From contig JADMKA010000089.1 of assembly GCA_018780145.1 (NCBI GenBank), positions 16,318 to 80,317 of the forward strand: a stretch of 64,000 bases of DNA, written 5' to 3'. Every line of letters starts with the position of its first letter. Position 1 is the stretch's first letter. This document shows, piece after piece, positions 24,100-32,596 of the stretch. The translations under genes and the position numbers were made by a program. The notes under the pieces were generated by a model, which worked only from the letters and a program-made list of their open reading frames with translations, had not been told where the DNA came from and did not search any database. This stretch comes from Vitreoscilla sp. Lineage in GTDB: Bacteria > Pseudomonadota > Gammaproteobacteria > Burkholderiales > Burkholderiaceae_C.

Positions 24100-24141
24100 C
24101 GGGCCGCATCCACCCCCAAAAGCAACTTGAGCCGGAGGCAA

Positions 24142-24160
24142 ATTGGCATAATCTGCCAAT
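24142..24160. promoter_or_regulatory. parDE operator dyad
   Basis: ATTGGCA-TAATC-TGCCAAT is a perfect 7-bp inverted repeat overlapping a CATAAT -10 element, 44 bp before parD. This is the place where a ribbon-helix-helix antitoxin would repress its own operon. Confidence 0.65.
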
Positions 24161-24203
24161 CGCGGCCCAGCGAGCCCGCTCGCGCACTTTCGGAGTCCAC
24201 ACC

Positions 24204-24494
24204 ATGCCGACACGCAACGTCGTTCTGAGCGACCATCAACAAGCGCTGGTAGAGGCCCTCGTGCAATCCGGTCGCTACCAGAACGCCAGCGAGGTACTGC
24301 GCGAGGGACTGCGCCTCATTGAGGAACGCGAACGCATCGGCGAGGCCAAGCTGCACGCCTTGAAGCAAGCGGCACGGCAGGGCTGGGCAGATGTCTCCTC
24401 AGGGCGATACGCCGATGTGGGCGACGACCAGCTTGAGGAGTTCATTGGGCAACTAGGTCGCCGTGCTGCTCAGCTGGCCAAGTCCGCGAGTTGA
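24204..24494 (+). CDS. parD: ParD-type antitoxin
   Basis: 96 residues. The N-terminal ~50 residues (Asn-Val-Val-Leu-Ser-Asp-His-Gln-Gln-Ala-Leu-Val-Glu...Tyr-Gln-Asn-Ala-Ser-Glu-Val-Leu-Arg-Glu-Gly-Leu-Arg) are the ribbon-helix-helix of the ParD/CC2985 family; the C-terminal part would bind the toxin. Its stop overlaps the toxin start, the normal coupling for these pairs. It probably binds the 24142-24160 dyad. Confidence 0.88.
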   Translation: MPTRNVVLSDHQQALVEALVQSGRYQNASEVLREGLRLIEERERIGEAKLHALKQAARQGWADVSSGRYADVGDDQLEEFIGQLGRRAAQLAKSAS

Positions 24495-24859
24495 TGCTTC
24501 GTTATCGGCTGTCGGCCGCTGCCCAGGCCGATGTCATCAACATCCTCGCTTGGACGCACGAGCAATTCGGCGAGGCCGCCCGACTTCGCTACGAGAGCCT
24601 GATCGTCGCAGCACTTCGAGACGTGGCGACACAGCCTGACCGGCCGGGCAGCATCGCGCGGGTCGAACTCGGCAAGGGTGTGAGATCGTGGCACCTGCGG
24701 CTGAGCCGGGATCACGTGGCAACGGGTTTGGAGATGGTCCGCCGGCCGCGCCACTTTTTGGTTTACCGAGTTGAACCCTCCCTTCTCGTGATCGGCCGGG
24801 TGCTGCACGACGCCATGGAGCTGGAGCAGCACTTGGACACCGATACGACCTGGGAATAG
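24494..24859 (+). CDS. parE: ParE/RelE-superfamily toxin
   Basis: 121 residues from the ATG that overlaps the parD stop. It has the ParE layout: two N-terminal helices with Ala-Gln-Ala-Asp-Val-Ile-Asn-Ile and a Tyr/Phe-rich turn, then beta strands with Tyr-Arg-Val-Glu-Pro-Ser-Leu-Leu-Val-Ile-Gly-Arg-Val-Leu-His-Asp. ParE toxins poison DNA gyrase. The pair would act as a post-segregational stabilizer of the plasmid, or of its neighbourhood next to the transposon. Confidence 0.87.
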   Translation: MLRYRLSAAAQADVINILAWTHEQFGEAARLRYESLIVAALRDVATQPDRPGSIARVELGKGVRSWHLRLSRDHVATGLEMVRRPRHFLVYRVEPSLLVIGRVLHDAMELEQHLDTDTTWE

Positions 24860-25030
24860 ATGCAAGCGCACGATGGCGGCCTCTTGATCGAAGCAAGCTT
24901 GGCAAGGGCGCTGCTTCAGCCGCTGGCGTTTGAAGAGCCGCCTGTGGCCATTGATTCCAGATAGCCAACAGAGAACCGCCACGGCCCGCCAGGACCTGCC
25001 TTCGCGGAAGGCGCCATTGCAATCGAGGCG

Positions 25031-26098
25031 TCAGCCCTGCGCTGACCTCAGTCGAAGCCACATCTGCCGGACCACCGACTCCGACTGACCGAGCAGAACA
25101 GCGCACCGCCACACCAGCATGTCCCTCGCCGGCGACGGCGGCACCAGGCGCCAGACCTGCCCCAACTGCGCCGCGCACCGGGCTCGACCTTCAGCGATGG
25201 TCAGGTCGCAGCCGTCACCAGCGCACTGGGCCGCAAACACTTCGAACGCCACGGCCTGGCGAACAGAACGCCACAGGGCAGCCGGGCCCTCGGACTGCAG
25301 CAGGCTGGCCGGGTCCTGGCCCGGCGGCAGCATCGCGAAAGCGAAGCGCCGCCCGGCACTGGCGAACGGCGCCACCAGATGCAACGCACGCCGAGCAGCC
25401 AGGCGACCCGCTTCGTCGGCATCGAAGCAGAACACCAGACGGGGTGCCAGCGCCAGCAAAGACTGGACCTGATGGACGGACAGCGCCGTACCCAGCGAGC
25501 CCACGGCCACCTCCAGCCCGGCCTGCACCGACAGCAGCACATCCAGGTAGCCTTCCATCACCACGGCGAAGCCGTGCTGTCGAATGGCGTGCTGGGCCTC
25601 ATGCAAGCCGTACAGCAGCTCACGTTTCCGAAAGCACGACCCCTCGGGCGAGTTGAGGTACTTCACCATCCCGGGGCCACGGTCACCAACCGCGCGGGCC
25701 CCGAAGCCGGCCACCTGGCCCTCCAGATCCCGGATCGGGAACATCAGCCGATCCCGAAATCGATCGAAGCCCCCTGCCCTCCTTCCGCCGGGATGCGGCA
25801 CCACCAGCCCCGACGCCGCGATCTCGTCCTCCCCATAACCTCCCAGCACCTCGCCCAGATCGCGCCAGGCGCTGCACGCGTAGCCGAGCTCGAAACGCTG
25901 AGCCACGACGTAGCCCACCCCACGCGCTTTGAGGTAGGCCAGCGCGCCCGGCGCCCCTGCAAGTGAACGCCGGTAGTGAAGCGCAGCCTGGGCCAGCAGA
26001 TCGTGCACGCGCCGGTGGCCCGCTGGCGTTGTGACAGCGGGCCCCGACGGGCGCCCTACGCCGGACGAACAATCGGCAAAGGTGTTCGGGATCAACAT
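25031..26098 (-). CDS. DnaG-type primase core (Toprim) without zinc finger
   Basis: 355 residues from an ATG with a good CAGGAG site; a longer frame exists but is Arg/Ser-rich noise. The protein carries a DnaG catalytic-core N-terminal part (Ala-Tyr-Leu-Lys-Ala-Arg-Gly-Val, about 53-140) and a Toprim domain with Glu182 (Val-Val-Met-Glu-Gly-Tyr-Leu-Asp) and the metal-binding Asp226-x-Asp228 (Cys-Phe-Asp-Ala-Asp-Glu-Ala-Gly). The CHC2 zinc-binding domain and the DnaB-binding C-terminus are absent. This is the usual form of primases on plasmids and integrative elements, where they prime replication or the transferred strand. Confidence 0.87.
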   Translation of the reverse strand: MLIPNTFADCSSGVGRPSGPAVTTPAGHRRVHDLLAQAALHYRRSLAGAPGALAYLKARGVGYVVAQRFELGYACSAWRDLGEVLGGYGEDEIAASGLVVPHPGGRRAGGFDRFRDRLMFPIRDLEGQVAGFGARAVGDRGPGMVKYLNSPEGSCFRKRELLYGLHEAQHAIRQHGFAVVMEGYLDVLLSVQAGLEVAVGSLGTALSVHQVQSLLALAPRLVFCFDADEAGRLAARRALHLVAPFASAGRRFAFAMLPPGQDPASLLQSEGPAALWRSVRQAVAFEVFAAQCAGDGCDLTIAEGRARCAAQLGQVWRLVPPSPARDMLVWRCAVLLGQSESVVRQMWLRLRSAQG

Positions 26099-26240
26099 GT
26101 CCGGCTCCTGATGGCGAGACGTGACGCTGAGGCAAGGCTGCCGGTGAGCGGTTCGCTGCGAGCGCCCCCCGTCCGGCTGCCCGCTCCCTTCAGAATTTCG
26201 GCTCGCACATCTCCTCGGTGAGGGTCCACAGCGCCAGGCT

Positions 26241-26714
26241 TCAGGCACCTGCGCGCGCCGGCCGACGCGCGCCGCGGCGCGAACCCGACCCGGGAGACTG
26301 AGACGCCCCAACCGAAGATCCCGCGCCACCGGCCGGCGCATCTGATGGCTCACCCCGCGCCCGCCGGGCCTCAGACTCCGCACGGCTGTCCAGGTAGTCG
26401 ACCTCGTCCGCCGTGAAGTCGAAGCCGTAGACCACCTCGCCCGCCTTCTCGTAGTGGTTGTTGCGCAGACGCCCGACGATGTTGACGTGCGAGCCCTTGC
26501 CCAGGTACTCGGCCGCGTTCTCCGCTTGCTTGCCCCACAGCGTCCACTGGATCGCCGTCGCCTCCTCCTCGCGTGCATCCCCCGCGCCCCGCCGCACGCT
26601 GCTGATCGCCGTCAGCACGGCCTTCGCAATCGGCCCTTCCCGACCATTGACGAACTCCAGCTTCACCGCACCGGCCAGATGCGCATTGCGCTGAAAAACT
26701 TGAACAGTAGCCAT
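26241..26714 (-). CDS. Plasmid-type single-stranded DNA-binding (SSB-like) protein
   Basis: 157 residues from an ATG preceded by AAGGAG. Residues about 1-100 form an OB-fold of the SSB type (Val-Asn-Gly-Arg-Glu-Gly..., Gln-Trp-Thr-Leu-Trp-Gly-Lys-Gln-Ala-Glu-Asn-Ala-Ala-Glu-Tyr-Leu-Gly-Lys-Gly, then Asn-Ile-Val-Gly-Arg-Leu). The tail is Gly/Ser/Arg-rich and lacks the acidic Asp-Asp-x-Pro-Phe tip of chromosomal Ssb, so it probably does not recruit the usual Ssb partners. It lies upstream of the primase and behind copy 1 of the shared leader. Confidence 0.8.
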   Translation of the reverse strand: MATVQVFQRNAHLAGAVKLEFVNGREGPIAKAVLTAISSVRRGAGDAREEEATAIQWTLWGKQAENAAEYLGKGSHVNIVGRLRNNHYEKAGEVVYGFDFTADEVDYLDSRAESEARRARGEPSDAPAGGAGSSVGASQSPGSGSRRGARRPARAGA

Positions 26715-26770
26715 GACATCAACTCCTTGAGTCTTTGCGAAAGCGACCAGCCGGGTCCCGATCCGGAAAC

Positions 26771-27010
26771 CCTGCAAACTGATCCTCTCGCTCGGACTCA
26801 CCTCGCTCCCGCCCACGGGCGGGCGGGGGGTGGGCAAGGCCCCGTCCCTCACGGGAAGGGGTCGGAGATGGGTGGGGTCTGTCGCAGCCGAAGCAGTGCG
26901 CCGGCTTTCCGGCCCACCGCTTGAAGATCCCCCCACAAGTCCCCCTCGCCGAAGACGGGGGCGCCGCTGGGGGGAGCGCGGTGGGACGCCCGGCGCACGG
27001 GCTGCCCTCC
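26771..27010 (-). promoter_or_regulatory. Shared structured leader, copy 1 (SSB gene)
   Basis: This stretch, just upstream of the SSB-like gene, is one of three similar sequences; it starts CCTGCAAACTGATCCTCTCG on the + strand. It contains a C-rich arm (about 26929-26945) and a G-rich arm (about 26957 onward), a less perfect version of the hairpin in copies 2 and 3. Weaker similarity continues to about 27130. It would be transcribed as the 5' leader of the leftward gene. Confidence 0.65.
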
Positions 27011-27538
27011 CCTCGCGCAGCGCAGCAACGCGTAGCGGCGCGTCACACCATGAGCGGCGGCGCCCCTGCGGCCGACGTGCCACCAAGGACGCCGAAGGCC
27101 GACGACTGGCGCGTTGGTCGAGCCGCCGCGAACGAATCAAGCTCCTCAGCGGCCCGGCTGCGGGTGTGGCGGGGGCACGGGGTGTCGATCTGGACGGAGC
27201 ACAGCCAACGCAGCGCCGCGAAGGTGGCGAGCACCGGACCAGTTCGGCAAGCGGGCGAACGTATTCCCATGACGTGCACGCGCAGCGTGCGGGTCATCGT
27301 GAGCCCGCGGTCCCCGGGCCCGGGAAGGGCCGCCTTGTGGTTTGAGCTGAGCGGATCCAGCGTGACCCTGGTCTGAGGAGCCCAGCTCACCACGACGACA
27401 TCGCAGCCCCCCATGGCACGGCGTCCAACCGGGATGACCCGACGCCGAGATCAACGCGAGCGGCCGCACACGCCACGTTGGACAACTCTGGAGGCACCCG
27501 CTGAGGCAGGAGCGGGCAGCCAGCCGGGGTTTGGACGG
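27011..27538. other. Intergenic region upstream of the leader
   Basis: Leader-like similarity fades out by about 27130. Beyond that I see no credible gene or site. Confidence 0.4.
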
Positions 27539-27778
27539 CTACGGCCTGTCCAGGCCGTGTTTCAGCATCGCCACCAAGACCTGACGCAGACGCTGTTCGC
27601 CCTCCGGCATGCCAAGCACCTGCAGCGGCGACCGCCCCTGCAGCTCCGGCCGAGGCTGGACGATCCACAACGACAACGGCCCGATGCGGCCTTCAGCAGC
27701 CTCCGGCAAGAGCTGGTATCCCAACTCGACCAGCAAGCGGCGCACGGTGGCAATGGCCATGAGGTCGTTCACGGTCAA
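27539..27778 (-). CDS. Small protein resembling the Xre/MbcA/ParS toxin-binding domain
   Basis: 79 residues. The C-terminal half (Gly-Arg-Ser-Pro-Leu-Gln-Val-Leu-Gly...Gly-Glu-Gln-Arg-Leu-Arg-Gln-Val-Leu) resembles the short C-terminal domain of MbcA/ParS-type antitoxins, which bind RES or ParT toxins. The DNA-binding domain is missing and no RES toxin gene is adjacent, so it may be a free-standing relative, a fragment or a false match. Start and reality of the gene are uncertain. Confidence 0.4.
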   Translation of the reverse strand: MTVNDLMAIATVRRLLVELGYQLLPEAAEGRIGPLSLWIVQPRPELQGRSPLQVLGMPEGEQRLRQVLVAMLKHGLDRP

Positions 27779-28005
27779 CGTCCAGCACGCGAGTCACGAC
27801 ACAGGCGCCGAGTCGATGCGCTCCGCCCACGCAAAGCCGGCAGGCTCGGCCTTGTCTGGTACCCGATGTCGACGGCGCATGAGCCGATGGCAGTGGCGAG
27901 TCCCGGATCCCCAACGCAACGGTTCAAGGATCCGATCCAGGCGTCGGCGCCAGACGCAGAACGCGCCTTAGACTGACGGCATAACGAATCTTCGGAGCGA
28001 ACAGG

Positions 28006-28887
28006 GTGGCACGTGGAAAAAGGGACAACGGGTTCGAAGTTCTGATCGACGCCGTCTCGCGACTTCCGTGGTGGGTCGGCCTGGCGCTGGCCATCATCAG
28101 TTACGTCGCGCTGCACGCGCTGGCCCAGCCGGCAGCCGCCGGCACCCCTGCGCCCAAGCCTGCATGGCAGGTGGCGAAGGCCGTGGCCAATGCCGCACAG
28201 TACATCGTCCCGCTCGCCTGTGCGCTTGCGGCCGCGTTGTCCGCCTACCGACGACGCGAACGTCGCCACCTTGTCGCCAACGCCACTACATCCAGTGCAC
28301 CCGATGCACTCCATGACATGACATGGCACGAGTTCGAGCAGCTCGTGGGCGAAGGATTTCGGCAACAGGGTTACCAAGTTGCGGAAACGGGTGGCGGCGG
28401 TGCCGACGGGGGCATCGACCTGGTCTTGCGCAAGGACCGCGAGAAGTTCCTGGTCCAGTGCAAACAGTGGAGGGCCTTCAAGGTGGGCGTGACCACTGTG
28501 CGGGAACTGTACGGCGTCATGGCCGCACAGGGCGCGGCCGGCGGCTTCGTCGTCACCTCGGGTCGCTTCACCGAGGAGGCCACCGCCTTCGCCTCCGGCA
28601 AGAACATTCGAATGGTCGACGGCCCGAAGCTCTTGGCGATGCTCAAACAGGCCAAGTCCGCCCGCACGACGCCGGCAGCCGCCACAAGGACGGCCGCGGC
28701 GCGCGCAACCGGTCCAACGGGAGTGCCGCCCACCCCCAAGCTGCCTGCCAGCGATCCAACCTGTCCGATATGCGAGAGCACCATGGTCCTTCGCACCGCG
28801 CGTCGTGGCGCGAATGCCGGGGGCACGTTCTGGGGATGCGCCAAGTACCCGGCCTGCAGAGGTACGCGACCGGCGGAGGTGGGCTGA
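28006..28887 (+). CDS. Membrane-anchored Mrr-like restriction endonuclease with C-terminal zinc ribbon
   Basis: 293 residues from a GTG. Two hydrophobic segments (about 21-40 and 64-82) anchor it in the membrane. Residues about 103-215 are an Mrr-type PD-(D/E)xK nuclease domain: Trp-His-Glu-Phe-Glu, catalytic Asp138 in Gly-Gly-Ile-Asp, and Gln151-Cys-Lys153. After a Thr/Ala/Pro-rich linker comes a topoisomerase-type zinc ribbon (about 245-290) with Cys-Pro-Ile-Cys and Phe-Trp-Gly-Cys...Tyr-Pro-Ala-Cys. Proteins with this order are thought to cut foreign or modified DNA, perhaps on entry at the membrane. It stands alone in its direction. Confidence 0.82.
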   Translation: MARGKRDNGFEVLIDAVSRLPWWVGLALAIISYVALHALAQPAAAGTPAPKPAWQVAKAVANAAQYIVPLACALAAALSAYRRRERRHLVANATTSSAPDALHDMTWHEFEQLVGEGFRQQGYQVAETGGGGADGGIDLVLRKDREKFLVQCKQWRAFKVGVTTVRELYGVMAAQGAAGGFVVTSGRFTEEATAFASGKNIRMVDGPKLLAMLKQAKSARTTPAAATRTAAARATGPTGVPPTPKLPASDPTCPICESTMVLRTARRGANAGGTFWGCAKYPACRGTRPAEVG

Positions 28888-29106
28888 GTCGGCCATGAGA
28901 AGTTCGACTGCGCGGTGGCGCTGACTTTGAGCGACCGGCGCCAAGCTATGTCGCGCAGCAGCCAGATTCTGTCCGGCGCCAAGGCAATCGCCACACTGCG
29001 CTCAGCCCCAGGCCAGACAGCAGCCCTCCAGAAGCCCCTCACCAGGGGCGCGCATGCAAGGGCGACATCCTCAGACTGCGAGCTCCCGGCCCGAGGCGGG
29101 GCGCTT

Positions 29107-30297
29107 TCATGCCAGAGCCGGCAACGCCGGCATCTCCCCCTCCCGGGCTCGCCATAACCAGCTGCCCAGGCCAGACCCATCCGCCAGGTCCCGAATGACA
29201 GTTTCAACGGACTCAGGCGCCTCCGCAGGCACCAGGTAAAGCGCGGTTGGCTCCGCCGCGTCGTTCAGGATCGCACTGGCCAGCGGCCGGCCGCTCGGTA
29301 GGTTGTAGCGCTGCCCTTTGGTGAAGCGCCGGTGCGCCAGCGCCTCGAGCAAGGCATGCTCTTGCATGCTCTCGAACGGCAGCCAACCGGCGTTCACGTT
29401 GACCAGGCAGGCCGATTCCAGCTCGTACGCCCCCGGCACGGCCTGCGAGAACACCCCGATGACCAGCATGTGCGTCTCCTCGAGCTGGGCCCACAGCGCC
29501 AACGGCCCCCGGAAGACGGTCGTCAGCCGGCGGTGCAGGTCGTCGTTCACCTGCAGCGGCAGGTCGGGCAGGTGCTTGCACACCAGGCGGTGGCCGAAAC
29601 GCGCCGGCTCCAGCGCCTTCACCTCGGCGATCAGCAGCATCCGCGCCGATGTGGTGTCCGACAACCGGGACAAGTGCTGCGCCTGCCGCGCCTGGATCGC
29701 TGCCTTGTCCTCGGAATGAAACGTCTCAGGCACGAAGAGCAATTCGTTCAGCGCCCTGCCCTTGGTCACCTTGTTGGCTGCCGCGGCCAGCAGCTCACGT
29801 TGCACCACCGCCCAGGACCGGCGCCCCGCCATGCGCGGCGACCACCGGGTCAGTCCGGCCTCGTCCCACAGATAGTGCAGCGTGGCCCGCAGCGTCAGCT
29901 TGGTCCCGTCGCTGCGCACGCTCTCGTGCTCCGCCGCCACCGAGGCGGCTGGGGCACGCGACGGCCCCTTGGTCAGCGCGAAATCAAGCGACAGCGTGGT
30001 GATCTCGGCTTCCGGGTCCTCCCGGATCGCATGCCCCACCACCTGCCCCAGGCCGGACAGCTCCGGCGGCGGCTCGTAGTGCTCGCAGTGCGGTGCATGC
30101 AACGCGCCCGACAGCGGCATGCGCTTGACCACATGGGCGCCCTTCAGCGCGGCGATGTACATCGGTGGCTCGCTCCCTTGGGTGTGACACAGGCACACCG
30201 GCCTGTCCTTGCCGCGGTAGGCCTGCGCCACCACCGCAGCCCAGCCAGGAGAGTCCGGCGAAAAGACGAAGCCGTCCCGGAAACGATAGCTCGGCAT
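29107..30297 (-). CDS. DUF1173 family protein
   Basis: 396 residues from an ATG with AGGGAGAA upstream. The protein opens Pro-Ser-Tyr-Arg-Phe-Arg-Asp-Gly and soon has a Cys-x-Cys-His motif (Val-Cys-Leu-Cys-His) and a Cys-Glu-His-Tyr. A Thr-Leu-His-Tyr-Leu-Trp-Asp-Glu-Ala-Gly-Leu-Thr-Arg-Trp segment follows near residue 150. These are features of DUF1173 proteins, common on plasmids and integrative elements of Pseudomonadota and of unknown function. The early Cys/His cluster could bind metal. It follows the winged-helix gene on the same strand. Confidence 0.75.
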   Translation of the reverse strand: MPSYRFRDGFVFSPDSPGWAAVVAQAYRGKDRPVCLCHTQGSEPPMYIAALKGAHVVKRMPLSGALHAPHCEHYEPPPELSGLGQVVGHAIREDPEAEITTLSLDFALTKGPSRAPAASVAAEHESVRSDGTKLTLRATLHYLWDEAGLTRWSPRMAGRRSWAVVQRELLAAAANKVTKGRALNELLFVPETFHSEDKAAIQARQAQHLSRLSDTTSARMLLIAEVKALEPARFGHRLVCKHLPDLPLQVNDDLHRRLTTVFRGPLALWAQLEETHMLVIGVFSQAVPGAYELESACLVNVNAGWLPFESMQEHALLEALAHRRFTKGQRYNLPSGRPLASAILNDAAEPTALYLVPAEAPESVETVIRDLADGSGLGSWLWRAREGEMPALPALA

Positions 30298-30366
30298 GTC
30301 GTTCTCCCTGTTCGGTTTCATCGGCTGTGCGCTGAAAGGAGCTGCTGCTCCACACCCTGCCACGCC

Positions 30367-30657
30367 CTACCCGATAGGGCGAACCAAGCCCACCCGTCCA
30401 CGCATCGCTTGCTGCGCCCCGTCCCGCTTGAGAACGGGCCCCCAGTCTTCGATCCAGTATCGCGACCCGTCCTTGAACACAGTCACCCCCGCCTGGTCGA
30501 TCGCCTTGAGCAGCAGGTCGCCGACGGTCTTCTTGTCCAGGCCCGTGAACCTGGCCAGGTTCACCAGGGTGGCCCGCTCGCCCAGGCGATCGATCGCCGC
30601 CAGCACGGCCAGCATGCGCCGAAGGTCCCCCTTGGGGTAGTGAACACAGTCGCTCAT
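30367..30657 (-). CDS. Small winged-helix protein
   Basis: 96 residues. The pattern Arg-Met-Leu-Ala-Val-Leu-Ala-Ala-Ile-Asp-Arg-Leu...Ala-Thr-Leu-Val-Asn-Leu-Ala-Arg-Phe-Thr-Gly-Leu-Asp-Lys-Lys-Thr-Val-Gly-Asp-Leu-Leu is a winged helix-turn-helix (about 10-55), followed by a wing with Val-Phe-Lys-Asp-Gly-Ser-Arg-Tyr-Trp. Such small proteins occur next to DUF1173 genes on mobile elements. It is 69 bp upstream of the DUF1173 start on the same strand and may regulate that unit. Confidence 0.7.
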   Translation of the reverse strand: MSDCVHYPKGDLRRMLAVLAAIDRLGERATLVNLARFTGLDKKTVGDLLLKAIDQAGVTVFKDGSRYWIEDWGPVLKRDGAQQAMRGRVGLVRPIG

Positions 30658-30817
30658 GGGTGCGTTTAACGCGCCAATCTAGCAGGAGAATGCCGACCCG
30701 TAAACCCCGACATTGAGGTACCTGACATGTGGCTCCCCACAGGTCGGAGATTCCCGGCGTCGTGCTCCTATCGTCGTGCTGCGGGCCGTTCGCGGCACAC
30801 GACCACGGAGGAACTTC

Positions 30818-30910
30818 ATGACAATGCGCCGACTGACAACCATCCAACTCGTACTCGGCAGCACCATGTCGCTCTGCGGCATTGCCTCAGCGCATGCCGG
30901 GTCGAACTAC
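30818..30910 (+). pseudogene. 5' end of a secreted-protein gene, truncated
   Basis: A strong GGAGGAA ribosome site precedes an ATG whose product is a clear signal peptide (Leu-Val-Leu-Gly-Ser-Thr-Met-Ser-Leu-Cys-Gly-Ile-Ala-Ser-Ala-His-Ala). After about 30 codons the frame loses any protein character and meets an antisense deaminase fragment. Only the head of the gene survives. Confidence 0.5.
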
Positions 30911-31063
30911 GAAACTGACCACGCGGCTGGGCGCGGCGCCCATGATGATCTCGCCGCGCAAGACCACCGCGCCAAAGGGCTGGTCGCCGGCGAGCAGCGC
31001 TTCGTCTCGAAGTGCCTCGGCCTGGCGCATTGCCGCGCGCAGCGTCGCGTCGGCCGCCAGCAC
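30887..31063 (-). pseudogene. Fragment of a nucleoside deaminase gene
   Basis: The leftward frame reads Ala-Met-Arg-Gln-Ala-Glu-Ala-Leu-Arg...Ala-Gly-Asp-Gln-Pro-Phe-Gly-Ala-Val-Val-Leu-Arg, then Glu-Ile-Ile...Arg-Val-Val-Ser. This is the first ~45 residues of the CMP/dCMP or guanine deaminase fold, which normally continues into the His-Ala-Glu zinc site. The zinc site is missing because the sequence joins the signal-peptide gene near 30910. Confidence 0.45.
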
Positions 31064-31537
31064 GGGCCCGTGCAGCCAAGGCTAGGCCGCAAGCAGGCAG
31101 CTTCGACGGCGAAGGTCCGATGGGCAAAGGCGAAGACGAAGCGGCACGTCAGCATTCTGCCCACCAAGGAGCAGCTTGGCACGGGGTCGGGTTGCACGCC
31201 TCGCAACGGCGTGCAGATGCGTCAGGCTGCCGGACGGCGCACGATCACGGTCGGCCGCTCATGGCCGGGAGTGCCATCGCGCTGCAGGTCGGCTTCCGAA
31301 CCGACTTCCAACGGTCGAAATCGCATTCATCGGCGGCAGATCAACGGCCCGCCAATGCTGCCGGTTGAAGTGAGAAGCCGCCAAGACACGCGCCGACACA
31401 CAGATCGCGAGCAGGCCGCAGTGCGGGTGCTAACCGAGATGCGAGATGGATTCGCGCCTAACCCCCTCTACCCCCATTCGTCGACAGCAGGCTGGCACGG
31501 TCTGCACAAGCACGAGCATCGTTGGGTGACGATTCGC
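31064..31537. other. Region without a recognizable gene
   Basis: Frames are open by chance because of high GC, but none shows protein-like composition or a start site that I trust. Confidence 0.4.
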
Positions 31538-32596
31538 TCAGCCGTGTTTGCCCGGCATACTGCTGGGCGTGCCGGCAACGTCGCTCTCCGGTTGTGTGGC
31601 GGACGGGCTGCCGGGGGGCGCGGGCAACTTGTCGTGGGCCCAGTTCACAGCCTTACGAAGCGACTTCAGTGCTTGGCTAGTTGCAAGGGCCGTACCGGTG
31701 CGCAACTGCTCACCAGTGGGCGTGTTCTGCTGCGCCCAGTCAGCGGCCATGCTGGCCGACTGCCGCAGGCGTCCAGCGGTGTCGCCAGCGTGCGACCTGG
31801 CTTTGAGCCATGCCTTGCTCCATTCACCCGCCGGAGCGGTGGACAGCGTTGTCATGACCAGGGCCAAGGTGACTTCTTCTTGTGCTGTCAGCGCTCCGCT
31901 GGCCTCGAGCATTTGGCGCAAGAACTGCGACAACTCGCCAGCAATGGCGCGGTGGTTGCAGTCAGGGTTGGCATGCAGAAAATCTGCGAGTTCCTTGGCC
32001 ATAGCTTCGATGTTGCCGTGCATCACCTCCGGTTCGATTGCCCGGATGCCCCGCGTCACAAACTCGCGGTTCAGCCCCCACTCATCTACCAGGTGAGCGG
32101 TCAGGAACTCCCTCTCCTGCGGATCCACCTGACCGTCCACTGCCGCAAGCCGAAGCGCCACGGGCGCCACCAGATCGAACATGCCCAGGCCCAGCGTGTC
32201 GAGCGGCGTGTTTAGGAACTTCGGTATCTCGATGACCCGGCTGCCCTTGGCATTGCCGAGTAGCCGGTACAAGCCGTAGCACGCGCCACCCGAGGTCAGC
32301 GCTGCAAAGGCCACCCAGCCAATAGGTGTGACGGCGGTTCCGATTCCCAGCAGCCCCAACAGACCGGTGGGCGCGAAGAACGTGGATGCCACCACGCTCG
32401 AACTGGCGACGGCGGCCCCTGTACCTGCTGTCCCCAACACATCCCAAAGCTCACGGCCGCGGTTAATCGTGCGCAGTGAGGCGTAGGCGTTCTCGCCGAT
32501 CATCAACTTCGCCTTGAAGCGCAGCGGGTCGGCGACAACCTCCTCAATGCCATCCAGCAGCGACTTCGGGCCGGCTAACGAGGGTGGCTGTGTCAT
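31538..32596 (-). CDS. TerB-like domain membrane protein
   Basis: 352 residues. Two closely spaced hydrophobic segments (about 55-115) are followed by a TerB-like helical domain (about 140-255) with Arg-Leu-Ala-Ala-Val-Asp-Gly-Gln-Val-Asp-Pro-Gln-Glu-Arg-Glu-Phe-Leu, the acidic DG-x-x-D-x-x-E signature that may bind metal. The C-terminal ~90 residues are hydrophilic. TerB-type domains occur in stress and phage-response systems tied to the membrane. Its ATG overlaps the stop of the upstream membrane gene, so the two act as a unit. Confidence 0.72.
   Translation of the reverse strand: MTQPPSLAGPKSLLDGIEEVVADPLRFKAKLMIGENAYASLRTINRGRELWDVLGTAGTGAAVASSSVVASTFFAPTGLLGLLGIGTAVTPIGWVAFAALTSGGACYGLYRLLGNAKGSRVIEIPKFLNTPLDTLGLGMFDLVAPVALRLAAVDGQVDPQEREFLTAHLVDEWGLNREFVTRGIRAIEPEVMHGNIEAMAKELADFLHANPDCNHRAIAGELSQFLRQMLEASGALTAQEEVTLALVMTTLSTAPAGEWSKAWLKARSHAGDTAGRLRQSASMAADWAQQNTPTGEQLRTGTALATSQALKSLRKAVNWAHDKLPAPPGSPSATQPESDVAGTPSSMPGKHG

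Noticed and set aside
26099..26578. 160-residue extension of the primase
   Set aside because: Arg/Thr/Ser-rich text without domain features; the ATG at 26098 has a strong ribosome site.
30713..32215. 500-codon rightward open frame
   Set aside because: Only its signal-peptide start looks real. The rest is antisense to the deaminase fragment and to the TerB-like gene.
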